A stretch of 64,000 nt of DNA from Oscillospiraceae bacterium (GTDB lineage Bacteria; Bacillota; Clostridia; Oscillospirales; Ruminococcaceae): NCBI GenBank assembly GCA_017550285.1, contig JAFZPP010000001.1, forward strand, positions 1 through 64,000, in the 5' to 3' direction. Below the pieces are notes generated by a model, which was not told the origin of the DNA, ran no database searches, and was given only the letters and a program-made list of their open reading frames with translations. Made by a program: the position numbers and the translations under genes. Below are positions 24,862-33,868 of the stretch, one piece after another (position 1 is the stretch's first letter; the number at the start of each line of letters is the position of its first letter).

Positions 24862-27256
24862 TTTTCCTGCCCGCAATATGCTGCGTGTGGTCTGGCAGAA
24901 TCGGAAAATGGCACTTGTCATGAGCATTCTGATGATTCTCAGCGGTCCGCTTATTATCGGTGCGAGGATGAACGAGCTTCTATACAGGAACTCCATCAAC
25001 TACAATGATGCCAGCGAATTGTACCTGCTCATCGGTGCCGTCTGCCTGGTCGCAGCCGTCTTAATGGGCATGTTCTGTGCCATTTGCTCCTTTACGGAAA
25101 CGCATAAAAAAGCGCGTGTGGATATGCTCTATTCCCTGCCGCTGACCGGCACACAACGATTCTTCACCGATTATCTCGGCGGCGCATTCATGTATATCCT
25201 CCCCTATCTCATCACCGTGATTCTCGGCTGGATCATCATCGGCATCGGATGCCCGTTCATAAATCCGATCAGAGATGAAACGCTCTGGTCCGTCGTCGGA
25301 GAAACTGTCCGGTTCTATGCAATGGGTTCCGTCGGTTTGTTTGTGCTGATGCTGTTCTATTATACGCTCTCCGTACTCATCACTGTATGCTGCGGAACGC
25401 TGTTTGAAAGCATCTGTACCAATATTCTGCTCAACGGTCTGATTCCCGGCACAGCAGCAGCCTTCCTGTTCCTGATCGACAATCATACGGATATGTCATT
25501 TGACTATCTGTGGCATATCCTCGGATTTTTTTCTCCGGTCGGCGGTCTGATCTACTGTGCCTATCTGATCGTTGAAAACAATGCAGTAGTCCCCGCCTAT
25601 CTCCGCGACAGCTATTGGGATACACTCCGTGGTCAGGAGATACAAAGCCATAACCTCATGCCGAACTATTTTCGCTGGATCCTTGTGACTGTCCTCCTGA
25701 CAATCATCCTTCTGACGGCTGCCTGGCGGCTCTATATCCGCAGAAAAGCAGAGCATGTCGGCAAGCCCTTTGTCTATGTCGGTGTTTACTATCTGACGAT
25801 TACACTGCTGATCATGCTCCTGCTCTGCCTGCTCGAATTGGAAATCATCGGACCGGTACTGCTGATTACTTCCATCGTGTACTTCGTCTGCGAAGTCATC
25901 CGTAAGCGCGGCTTCAAACGCTTCTGGCTCTCAGTCGTCTCGTATGTTGTAACAGTAGTCATGACCGTGGGCTTCTTCTGGTTCACAGGCATAACCGGCT
26001 GCTTCGGACGTATAAGCTACGTTCCGGCTGCGGCAAACATCAAATCTGTCAAGGTGGAGTTTCTCCAAAAGCCAAGAATGCACCTAGAATTCAATGATCC
26101 TGCTGTCATTTCAAAGCTCGTAGAATTTCATAAGACTATTATCAGTCGTGCGAAAACAGACTCCGACGGTTGCAGAGTCCTTAATCAGAAGCTCCACGAT
26201 GACTTCCCGTATGAAGTGCATTATAATGCCAATACCTATGACACGGAAAATCCCTATTACGCATTTCCAGTACATGTCGGTTCCGCTCCCGATTCCAGTC
26301 AGACAGCATACCATTCAGATTACAACTATTTTACCGCCCCATTCCAATTCCGGTTGACCTACTATACCAAGACAGGCACCGTAATTTACCGTGAACCGAG
26401 GTGCAATGCTGACGAGATGTGCGAGCTGGAGAACATTCTGCGGAGCAGCGATCTCTTCCGCCAAACCGTTGTATCAAATCTCAATCATCTCATGAAGCTT
26501 GAACTGAACAACGAATTCAACACCCAGTACAATACCCTTGTGAAAAGTAATTCAAGCAAAACGAAATCAAATACCCTCCAATTCACAATCCATAACGGAA
26601 CTGCCGTACAGACGCGCACGATTTCCGCAAAGGACGATAATATCGAAAAGCTCTGCAATGCCTATGCGCACGATCTGGAGCGCATGTCTGAAGAGGAACG
26701 CATGACAGCACCGCTGTACTGCTCCTTTGAAACGACTGACTCTTTATACAAGGTCTATGAAAGCTATACCGAAACAATCAGCCTGCTTGAAACCTGGGGC
26801 TTTCACCGGTTTTCTGTTCCGGAACGCTATTCGTTCATCGACGCAAAAAATCCGAATAATGCAGTGGCAGAGAACAACAACCTGCTGGCAATCCGGATCT
26901 ATGCACCGGAACAGTGGTCAACCGATTCGCTGAAATATCCGAATTCCTCTTTATCGCAATACAATAACACCTACGTCAAGGGCGATACCCAATCCTTGCA
27001 TTATGCCTATGAAGATCAGATTCCACTGTTTGAATACAACCCGCTCTCGCTGAAGGCTTACTATCCGGAGCTGTATGCACTGCTGGATGCGGCACAGAAG
27101 GAATATATCTCTGAGGCGCCCTGCTACTGCATCTTTGTCAACGGTGTGCGCTATATCGTCCCGCCGGCGCACAACGACCTTGTCACGGCTGTGGTCAGCA
27201 AGCATAATTTCTACGGTGCAAATCATTTGAATGAATACTTTGAAGCCGAATATTAA
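24839..27256 (+). CDS. ABC transporter permease with large extracellular part
   Basis: An 805-residue permease. The first ~380 residues hold six or more membrane segments in the ABC-2/YtrC-type pattern, with paired helices later (IVTVLLTIILLTAAWRLYI; two more by residue 380). The last ~420 residues are soluble, probably outside, and match no family I know. The start is the ATG behind GGAGGTG, inside the ATPase gene. The long soluble tail is unusual for such permeases and may bind the substrate. Confidence 0.75.
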   Translation: MTVRFLHNFPARNMLRVVWQNRKMALVMSILMILSGPLIIGARMNELLYRNSINYNDASELYLLIGAVCLVAAVLMGMFCAICSFTETHKKARVDMLYSLPLTGTQRFFTDYLGGAFMYILPYLITVILGWIIIGIGCPFINPIRDETLWSVVGETVRFYAMGSVGLFVLMLFYYTLSVLITVCCGTLFESICTNILLNGLIPGTAAAFLFLIDNHTDMSFDYLWHILGFFSPVGGLIYCAYLIVENNAVVPAYLRDSYWDTLRGQEIQSHNLMPNYFRWILVTVLLTIILLTAAWRLYIRRKAEHVGKPFVYVGVYYLTITLLIMLLLCLLELEIIGPVLLITSIVYFVCEVIRKRGFKRFWLSVVSYVVTVVMTVGFFWFTGITGCFGRISYVPAAANIKSVKVEFLQKPRMHLEFNDPAVISKLVEFHKTIISRAKTDSDGCRVLNQKLHDDFPYEVHYNANTYDTENPYYAFPVHVGSAPDSSQTAYHSDYNYFTAPFQFRLTYYTKTGTVIYREPRCNADEMCELENILRSSDLFRQTVVSNLNHLMKLELNNEFNTQYNTLVKSNSSKTKSNTLQFTIHNGTAVQTRTISAKDDNIEKLCNAYAHDLERMSEEERMTAPLYCSFETTDSLYKVYESYTETISLLETWGFHRFSVPERYSFIDAKNPNNAVAENNNLLAIRIYAPEQWSTDSLKYPNSSLSQYNNTYVKGDTQSLHYAYEDQIPLFEYNPLSLKAYYPELYALLDAAQKEYISEAPCYCIFVNGVRYIVPPAHNDLVTAVVSKHNFYGANHLNEYFEAEY

Positions 27257-27436
27257 CATTGCACCGTCACCGACACAGTATGCATCAAAAATCCTGCCAT
27301 AAGCAATCGGATCGGTCTCACTGTCCTGACGGTATCTGCGGATTGAACGCTTTCCGTGTTACGTTTTGTCGCTTTCCTGACAGTGAAATAATCAGTCTAT
27401 TAAGCGGCCGACGGACAGTGGTTCCAGAATGTCCGG

Positions 27437-27646
27437 ATGAGCAATCAGCTGCTCATAAAGATTGAAAAGATCGAAGCGGATAACGTGACGGTTTACTTTA
27501 ACAGTGAGCGTGACGGTGCCAGCGGCGAAGAAACGCTGAGCATCGGAAAATCCTACACGGTCCCGTCTCATTATGGTGTTTTTGACGGCATCAACTATTT
27601 TTACAAAATATGCTTTGACCGCATCCAGCCGGATGATGCGGGATAA
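27437..27646 (+). CDS. Small hypothetical protein (69 residues)
   Basis: A 69-residue frame with protein-like composition (IKIEKIEADNVTVYF, ...GKSYTVPSHYGVFDGINYF) and probable beta structure. No clear ribosome binding site precedes the ATG, so it may be the end of a damaged gene. A terminator follows. Upstream, 27257-27436 holds no convincing gene. Confidence 0.4.
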   Translation: MSNQLLIKIEKIEADNVTVYFNSERDGASGEETLSIGKSYTVPSHYGVFDGINYFYKICFDRIQPDDAG

Positions 27647-27661
27647 TGCCAAGGATTCAAT

Positions 27662-27690
27662 AAGGGGCAGCCATGTGCTGCCCCTTCATT
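27662..27690 (+). terminator. Hairpin terminator after the 69-codon gene
   Basis: AAGGGGCAGC-CATGT-GCTGCCCCTT, 15 bases after the stop codon. Confidence 0.65.
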
Positions 27691-27823
27691 CTGTTCTACG
27701 ATTTGCCCTCCGCTGTCAACAGTGTCTGTTGTCGGGCTGATCGCCATACAGCAGCAGAGTATCGTGTATTGCCGGCAAACATACAGTGAGATACTGTAGA
27801 CGTTACATATCTTGCAGATGATA

Positions 27824-27964
27824 CTACATAAACCGATCACTGTGCGTGAATCCGCACGCCTCATAGAGCTTCACGCCCTGTTCCGATGCAGTAATATGGA
27901 TCGTTCCGATTCCGTTTCGTTTTGCCCAGCGCAGGACATATCCCAGCAATGCTGATAGTATCTT
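27824..27964 (-). pseudogene. GNAT acetyltransferase C-terminal remnant
   Basis: About 46 codons without a start, reading LLGYVLRWAKRNGIGTIHI and EQGVKLYEACGFT before a stop. The LYEACGF element is the classic GNAT end (xxLYxxxGF). The rest of the gene is gone. It is not necessarily the other half of the N-terminal GNAT piece at 16.6 kb, since no shared part exists to test. Confidence 0.7.
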
Positions 27965-28157
27965 TCATATTACAAAGAAAAGAAGAAGTCTCATTGCAAG
28001 GCTTCCTCTGTAGTTATACGAATCGCTCAATAATCTGAATATTAAGCAATATTGAAATAATAAATCATAAAAATCGACTGCTGCGCTATCAGCATATTAC
28101 GTAATACTTGGTATAATAACCGCAAGCCCGAATCAGTTTTTGAAAGGAGTGCTTATC

Positions 28158-28283
28158 ATGCGCACAGGAAACAATCAGAATCTGCGGCAGATTCCGGATT
28201 CGGATTGGCATACGGAGCTGACGGAGTATTTTGTCATTCACTGTCCGGATGAACAATCAGAGCAGACCGGTATGAACCGTTGA
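28158..28283 (+). CDS. 41-residue peptide of unknown function
   Basis: An ATG with GAAAGGAG at good spacing opens a 41-codon frame (MRTGNNQNLRQIPDSDWHTE, then ...YFVIHCPDEQSEQ). A TATAAT lies 40 bases upstream without a clear -35. Its CCGGATGAACAATCAG segment recurs almost exactly near 27434. It could be a small secreted signal, a leader or a remnant. Confidence 0.4.
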   Translation: MRTGNNQNLRQIPDSDWHTELTEYFVIHCPDEQSEQTGMNR

Positions 28284-28311
28284 CTTGTATTTATGAAATT
28301 TTAGAATTCTC

Positions 28312-28340
28312 TTGACAACTTGTATGTATTATGATAATAT
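28312..28340 (+). promoter_or_regulatory. Promoter of the dockerin gene at 28.4 kb
   Basis: TTGACA, 17 bases, TAATAT. Confidence 0.7.
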
Positions 28341-28418
28341 GGAATTATAGAAACATGCGCGGAAAATGTTTCTATGTACCGATTTTAATACTATTTTTCA
28401 AGACAGGAGGGGGTCACA

Positions 28419-30221
28419 ATGTTCAATCTGAAACGCATCCTTACACTGGCTGTCACGGCAGCATCAGCGGGTACGCTGATCGTCACATCGTCCGTCTCTG
28501 CCTATGCTGAGGAAAATGACGAGCTGCTGTCAGAAGAGGAGCTGATCCGGCAGAAAGAGGATGAACGCTGGGCAGACATTGAGGCACACGAGAATGACTT
28601 TACAGAATTACCCGTGTACGACTACACCCAGCTTGATCCGGAGTTTGCAAAGATAGCAACGCTTTTCGGTGATGTCAATTCCGACCGGCTTGTCGGCATT
28701 GCCGATGCCGTTCAGCTGCAGCGCTATCTGCTCGGTGAGATTGATGAGCTCGGCAACTGGTTCAATGCTGATCTCAATCAGGACGGTGTCATCAATGCTG
28801 CTGACTTTACGATTCTGAAGCAGCAGATCTGCGGTGGGGTGACGAAGAAGGGCGGTTCCGCTGTTATCAATCTGGTTGACATGATGACCGGCGATCCGAT
28901 TGACGGCGGTTATATGCAAATGTACTGCATCTATGACAATTCATGGTCATACGAAATTGCCAAATGGAAAAACAAAGCGGGCGAAGCTGCTTATTTCTCC
29001 GGTCTTCCGAACGATCCGAAGTACGTCTATTATATTGAGGCATACAATCTGCCAAGGTACTCCGGATATGATAACACATACGGCATCAGCGGTCAGCAGT
29101 TTTACTTCTCCTTCGGCGAGGGTGAAACCAGCAAGGCGGTCAGTGTAAGACTCGCTTCTGACGAAGATGAGAAGAATCCGAATGTCGTTCTCAGTCAGTA
29201 TGACTGGGCAATGGAAATGGATATCCTGAATACAAGTTACAACTACGGCTGGATCACCATTTATGACAAGGACGGCAACATGTATTACCCGCGTCTGGAT
29301 GAAAAAGGCTGTTCACTTCCGGACGGTGAATACCGTGCCGAGCTGCATCCGTATTCTGAAATCTGGGATGATTACAGTGTCATTCCGGTCGATCCGGAGA
29401 GCGACTTTGCAAAGCACATTCGGGAACTGCATCCGGAAGCCGAACTCAGCGATAAGTCCGAAGGAATCGAATTCACGGTTCAGAACGGCAAGGCAGATAA
29501 GGTTGTCTCCTTTGACTTCGGTCCGAGACCGGACATCAGCGATTCCATCAAAATCAACTGTTTCAACGGATCAAACGGGAAACCGCTCGAAGGCTTTGTA
29601 TTTTCGCTGATTGAAGCTCCGGACACATCCGCAAGAAAAATTGAAACATGGGTTTCCGATGCAACCGGCACACACACCTTTGAAAATCTGCTCCGCTCCG
29701 GCTACGGTCCGGACAATCACGCATATAAGGTTTGTGTGGAAAGCGTACCCACCGGCTTTGAAGGCAGCTTCGACCAGTATTTCGGATCTATGCATATATC
29801 GGGCGCCACAATGGAATACACCTTTGATTTCTACGAAATCGACGGTCCGAAGCTCGTATCCGCAGACATCGTCAAGTACGGCGACAACACCGTGCTGAAC
29901 GACGCAGCAGCATTTACGGTTTACCGCTTCAATCCGAACAACGCTGCTGATCTTACCAAAATTTATCACAATGTGCAGGCAGGCGAAGCGTTTGCACTCC
30001 GCGACGGAAAATATGCAGCTTGCCTGGACTTCGCAGCACTGAAAAATCAAGGCTACGAAGGCATTGATCTGTTTGATGCAGCCAATGCGGACATTCTTGC
30101 AGTATTAGATGAGAATGCTTTCTACGGAAACACGGCATTTATTCAGTTCACCGTCAAAGACGGCGCACCTGACAGAGAGCTGAAATTCTATGTCAGGGAT
30201 TATGTTCCCGCTGAAACGTGA
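28419..30221 (+). CDS. Secreted dockerin protein with prealbumin-like (SpaA/Cna B-type) repeats
   Basis: A 600-residue secreted protein. Signal peptide about residues 1-30; a type I dockerin unusually close to the N-terminus (83-138) with GDVNSDR and ADLNQDGV calcium loops; then several beta-rich modules resembling Cna B/SpaA domains (GKPLEGFVFSLIEAP, ...TGTHTFENLL). No enzyme motif is recognised, so it may be a structural or adhesive cellulosome component. It has the same order and sequence type as the protein at 56.3-58.1 kb, a clear paralogue. The ribosome binding site is AGGAGGGGG. A terminator follows. Confidence 0.85.
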   Translation: MFNLKRILTLAVTAASAGTLIVTSSVSAYAEENDELLSEEELIRQKEDERWADIEAHENDFTELPVYDYTQLDPEFAKIATLFGDVNSDRLVGIADAVQLQRYLLGEIDELGNWFNADLNQDGVINAADFTILKQQICGGVTKKGGSAVINLVDMMTGDPIDGGYMQMYCIYDNSWSYEIAKWKNKAGEAAYFSGLPNDPKYVYYIEAYNLPRYSGYDNTYGISGQQFYFSFGEGETSKAVSVRLASDEDEKNPNVVLSQYDWAMEMDILNTSYNYGWITIYDKDGNMYYPRLDEKGCSLPDGEYRAELHPYSEIWDDYSVIPVDPESDFAKHIRELHPEAELSDKSEGIEFTVQNGKADKVVSFDFGPRPDISDSIKINCFNGSNGKPLEGFVFSLIEAPDTSARKIETWVSDATGTHTFENLLRSGYGPDNHAYKVCVESVPTGFEGSFDQYFGSMHISGATMEYTFDFYEIDGPKLVSADIVKYGDNTVLNDAAAFTVYRFNPNNAADLTKIYHNVQAGEAFALRDGKYAACLDFAALKNQGYEGIDLFDAANADILAVLDENAFYGNTAFIQFTVKDGAPDRELKFYVRDYVPAET

Positions 30222-30244
30222 TCCTTTTCAGAAAAATGCATCAG

Positions 30245-30279
30245 AAAAGCAGCTCCCCGACTGAGGAGCTGCTTTTTTT
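30245..30279 (+). terminator. Terminator of the dockerin gene
   Basis: AAGCAGCTCC pairs with GGAGCTGCTT, then TTTTT. Confidence 0.85.
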
Positions 30280-30323
30280 GCAGATATCTTTACTTTTTCA
30301 TGATTGCAGGCAGAACTGATTCT

Positions 30324-30470
30324 TTATTCCTTGTGCGGAACCACATAATAGGTAATATCAGATTTTCCGTCCCAGTCACTGTTAACCAGTTTGGTGCATT
30401 CAGAATCTATGAACACATCCGCTTCCGGAATATCCTGTGCGTAGTATGTTACAATGCTGTATGGCGGCAC
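30324..30470 (-). CDS. Possible 48-residue product, or gene remnant with live promoter
   Basis: A GTG-initiated frame (VPPYSIVTYYAQDIPEADVF, ...YYVVPHKE) with protein-like composition starts 13 bases past the expected transcription start of a consensus promoter. No ribosome binding site is seen. It may be the tail of a deleted gene now joined to a promoter, or a leaderless small protein. The remaining DNA between 30222 and 30645 is terminators. Confidence 0.3.
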   Translation of the reverse strand: MPPYSIVTYYAQDIPEADVFIDSECTKLVNSDWDGKSDITYYVVPHKE

Positions 30471-30490
30471 CGCAACGGTCGCTGTGATTT

Positions 30491-30519
30491 ATTATAATAC
30501 AGATCGGCGCAGCCGTCAA
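30491..30519 (-). promoter_or_regulatory. Minus-strand promoter with no clear full gene
   Basis: TTGACG (30519-30514), 17 bases, TATAAT (30496-30491). Confidence 0.65.
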
Positions 30520-30592
30520 GACAAATGCTCAAAAAAGAAAAGGATAAAACTGCTTTGCCGGAATTCATCATGTCCTGCAAAGAACCAAATAA

Positions 30593-30632
30593 ACAACACC
30601 GGTTCGGAATCTTTGTTCCTTACCGGTGTTGT
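30593..30632 (-). terminator. Terminator of the dockerin/SH3 gene
   Basis: ACAACACCGGT pairs with ACCGGTGTTGT, followed on the minus strand by TTTATTT. Confidence 0.65.
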
Positions 30633-30645
30633 AATATATATGCGG

Positions 30646-32907
30646 TTATGGTCTGATTGCGGCAGACAGTTCGGTGCCGCCCCATTCCACAACTGCAAAA
30701 CCCGTCCGTTCAAAGGTGCTGAGCTGCTGCGGCTCGATCTCGACCGCATGCTCAAGCGGCAGATACGCCATGAAAATCCGGCAGATGCTGTCCGGCTCCG
30801 GCGTGATGTGCAGCTTGGCAGAGTCGGTATAAGCCTCGCCCTGGAAGGCAACGAGATTGTACGGATTATGCTCCATTCTCGGCAGCCAGTATACAATAAA
30901 CTCATTCATCTCCGATTCCGTCAGTCCCATTTCTGTCAGTGTGCGCCGGAGGAAGTTCTCAGTATCACTGCCTGCAACACAATATCCCTGCGAGAGATCG
31001 AAAACATTGTTCGCGTTCACGCTGTCCCAGAACAGATATCTGTGATGCGTGCCGTCTGCCTTGTTCAGCAGTGTGCCGTCCGGAGAAGCGGTCACATCCC
31101 AGCCGTTCTGATATTTCGGATAGGTTGTCGAAAGCTCAGAAGTCGTCAGCTCCAGCTCAATATGCACATCTGTCTCCTGCTCGGGATAAAGATAAATGAC
31201 CGGTTTATCAAACATCAGATCAGTAAACAGAATATTCGGCGCATCGCTGTTGTCGCATTTTGTTTTGATCCAGCCAGCTCCGACATATACCCAGTCGTCA
31301 TTGCCCTTGTTGTAGCCTTTTTCAAAGAAGAACGAGTCCTGCTTGAATGTATCAATCACCATATACTCGGTGCCGGGACCTGCGTAGAGGTTCAGATTAT
31401 CGCCGATGACATGGAAGGAGTTGTAGTCGTCGCTCAGCGTATCCGGCTCCACGATTTTCGTATGCTTCAGGATATAAGCGCGCTTCATCAGGGAAAGATC
31501 AGCTGCATTGAGAATGTTATCGCGGCAGAAATCAGCAGCATTCCAATCCTTGATTGTGACTTCCATTCCGGAAAGCAATTTTGTCAGCAGGACAATATCT
31601 GCAATAGTAAACTCATCCTTACCGTTCAGATCACCGTTCGGATGCCATTTCATTTTACATGTTATGCAGGTTTGGTATGCATCAAACGCTGTAGTCTCAA
31701 ATTCCGTTTTAGTGTAATAGCCGGAATTCGACTTCGGATAGAAGAAGTAGTCATCCGTCCGGACATAGAAGCGGTTGGAATCAAATGTGAAGGGATTTGA
31801 TGTGATTTTGCATGTTTCAGTAACAATCGGATCCCTCGGATCACCGCTCCCCGATTGTCTCATCAGCACATCCCCGCCCGTCGAAGTATCCATCATCGCA
31901 CCGGTATCCTGATCAACGAATTTCATGACAATGCTTTGCTGCTTATGCTCCGATTCATCGTAGAGAAGCGCACAGTTCTCTTTTACCACATATTTTCCGT
32001 CAGTCTTTTGGGATGCTTTCTCTGTGCCGACCGTCCAGTTGACATAGACAGTACCGTCTTTAATCGGCTGATACAGAATCACAGAAGAAACACCTCTGCC
32101 GTCCTCATCACACAGCCGGAATGCGGTGCAGTCAGATTCGAGCACCTGTTTGATCTCGCAGCCGTCATCGCTTTCCTGCGTCATCTTGAGTGTTTCGCCG
32201 ATGCTGCCGTTCACATCTGCGCAATAGACAATGTAATTATCATAAACAGATGCTCTGCCGTAATGATTGAGATATGCTTTGTATTCCGCTTCGCAGTCCG
32301 GCACCCATCCCCAGAGGTCACTTTCATACATGTTGCCGTCTGCATTGCCGAAGCGGAACTTCTCTGTTGTCTTATATTCCTCGCCCTCTTTTTCCTGCCA
32401 TGCAACCGTCAGCTCCAAACCGTCCAGCACGCGGAACAGCTCTACCTCCAATGCAGTCTGCGTCATGCAGCTCGCATAGTTTTCAAATACGCTGTAGTCA
32501 TGCGTATAGTTTCCGACGCTGTCGCAGAAATCCTCATAGGCTTTGACCGCTTCTGCATCTTCCGGATCCGGCTTTTCGGGAATTTCCAGTTCATAGATTT
32601 TCGGCTGACTGCTTGCAGGCGTATTGACCGTTGTCATGCTGCCGTCAAGCACAAACCGATAATCTTCCGTTCTGAAATGCGCCATCGGACGCACAAGACA
32701 GATGATGCCGTCTGATACATAGGATTTTCCGTGTGTATTCAGGAACTGCATCGCTGATACAAAATCCTGCGGCACCCAGTCCGGCAGTGTTCCGAACAGC
32801 GGATCGGACGCCCCGCCGTCTGCATCGGCAGCCTGTGCCGGCAGCATCGGAACTGCCGATGTCAGCAGCAACCATGCACTCAGACATGCAAACATTTTCG
32901 CTTTCAT
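30646..32907 (-). CDS. Secreted dockerin protein with SH3-like and KPVIYLYP domains
   Basis: A 753-residue secreted protein: signal peptide (1-26), an unassigned region to about 420, a dockerin in the middle (GDLNGKDEFTIADIVLL and DNILNAADLSLMKRAYI), an SH3b-like segment (NLNLYAGPGTEYMVIDTF) and a C-terminal ~190-residue domain opening KPVIYLYPEQETDVHIEL. That domain occurs in many bacterial surface proteins and has no established activity. The middle position of the dockerin is uncommon. The gene faces the other dockerin gene tail to tail across the terminators. Confidence 0.8.
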   Translation of the reverse strand: MKAKMFACLSAWLLLTSAVPMLPAQAADADGGASDPLFGTLPDWVPQDFVSAMQFLNTHGKSYVSDGIICLVRPMAHFRTEDYRFVLDGSMTTVNTPASSQPKIYELEIPEKPDPEDAEAVKAYEDFCDSVGNYTHDYSVFENYASCMTQTALEVELFRVLDGLELTVAWQEKEGEEYKTTEKFRFGNADGNMYESDLWGWVPDCEAEYKAYLNHYGRASVYDNYIVYCADVNGSIGETLKMTQESDDGCEIKQVLESDCTAFRLCDEDGRGVSSVILYQPIKDGTVYVNWTVGTEKASQKTDGKYVVKENCALLYDESEHKQQSIVMKFVDQDTGAMMDTSTGGDVLMRQSGSGDPRDPIVTETCKITSNPFTFDSNRFYVRTDDYFFYPKSNSGYYTKTEFETTAFDAYQTCITCKMKWHPNGDLNGKDEFTIADIVLLTKLLSGMEVTIKDWNAADFCRDNILNAADLSLMKRAYILKHTKIVEPDTLSDDYNSFHVIGDNLNLYAGPGTEYMVIDTFKQDSFFFEKGYNKGNDDWVYVGAGWIKTKCDNSDAPNILFTDLMFDKPVIYLYPEQETDVHIELELTTSELSTTYPKYQNGWDVTASPDGTLLNKADGTHHRYLFWDSVNANNVFDLSQGYCVAGSDTENFLRRTLTEMGLTESEMNEFIVYWLPRMEHNPYNLVAFQGEAYTDSAKLHITPEPDSICRIFMAYLPLEHAVEIEPQQLSTFERTGFAVVEWGGTELSAAIRP

Positions 32908-32972
32908 AGTATTCCTCCGTTCTGTCAGAAATAGGTTGTGTGATATGATCTTGCGTATTTATGCTGTGATGC

Positions 32973-33419
32973 CTATACAGTTTCCTTTTGTGACTGCTCC
33001 GCCTGAAGATACCGTTTTTTAAGCTGCTGATTCATCAGCATGGTATGTTTTTTATCAATCAGATAGTGAACAAAACAGGTAAAGAGATAAATGAACACGA
33101 CTGCAAAGAATGTCAGCAGTGCAGAAAGCGGCGTGATGCAGCACCAGCCGAACATATGGAGCATCAGCAGCGTGATTCCGTAGATCACAATAAAATGTAT
33201 TATCCAGAGAACCCGCGAGCGTCGGACGCTTTTGGTATCCAGACAGATCAATACAGCCGAAGGCAGCGCGGTTATCAGTCCGCTCAGAAGAATCTGCCAC
33301 AGAATCGCACTGTCGATCTGTCTTCCGGATACTGTCAGATAAATCGCTGCTGCAATCAGCACAGCGGTCGTGATATCAACAAAATAATGCAGCAGTGAGA
33401 TCAGAAATTCCTTGATCAC
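32973..33419 (-). CDS. DUF3021 membrane protein
   Basis: A 148-residue protein with four predicted membrane helices and a basic C-terminal tail (NQQLKKRYLQAEQSQ). The pattern and its place directly behind a LytTR regulator, with a four-base overlap, identify it as DUF3021. In known pairs this protein modulates its LytTR partner. Confidence 0.8.
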   Translation of the reverse strand: MIKEFLISLLHYFVDITTAVLIAAAIYLTVSGRQIDSAILWQILLSGLITALPSAVLICLDTKSVRRSRVLWIIHFIVIYGITLLMLHMFGWCCITPLSALLTFFAVVFIYLFTCFVHYLIDKKHTMLMNQQLKKRYLQAEQSQKETV

Positions 33420-33868
33420 GGTTCTACCTCCTCAATTCCGAGTCTAACCTTCAGATGATGCACATACTGCCGCGAAATAATAATCTTTTCACCGTTTTTC
33501 AGATGCGCTTCCAGCCTGCCGCTGAACAGCGGCGACAGATATTCGATTTTCTCCATGTTGACAATCATGGATTTGGAACATCGAACAAAATCCAGCTGAC
33601 CGAACATCTCCTCCAGCTCATAGAGCTTGTATTTGACTTCATAGACTTCGGAATGACAATAGGCAAACACGCGGCTTTCATTCGCTTCAAAATAGTATAC
33701 ATTCTGATAGTTCAGCCGTACGATTTTATCCTCCAGATAGCCGGTGAGCTCTGTATTGGCTGCCTGAAAGGAAAGAAGCATGGAAATCAGACGCTGATCC
33801 GGCGAAGCACACCGTACAATCACCACGTCCTCATCGCCCGGCTGCGGAGCTTCAATGATTATTTTCAT
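33416..33868 (-). CDS. LytTR-family DNA-binding regulator
   Basis: A 150-residue regulator with a C-terminal LytTR domain (IVRLNYQNVYYFEANESRV, DFVRCSKSMIVNMEKIEYL, KIIISRQYVHHLK) and no receiver domain, the usual form that pairs with DUF3021. The start overlaps the end of the metallo-hydrolase gene by four bases, so all three are one operon. Confidence 0.9.
   Translation of the reverse strand: MKIIIEAPQPGDEDVVIVRCASPDQRLISMLLSFQAANTELTGYLEDKIVRLNYQNVYYFEANESRVFAYCHSEVYEVKYKLYELEEMFGQLDFVRCSKSMIVNMEKIEYLSPLFSGRLEAHLKNGEKIIISRQYVHHLKVRLGIEEVEP

Noticed and set aside
16582-27964. The two GNAT pieces as halves of one split gene
   Set aside because: They are 11 kb apart and do not overlap in sequence, so a common origin cannot be shown.
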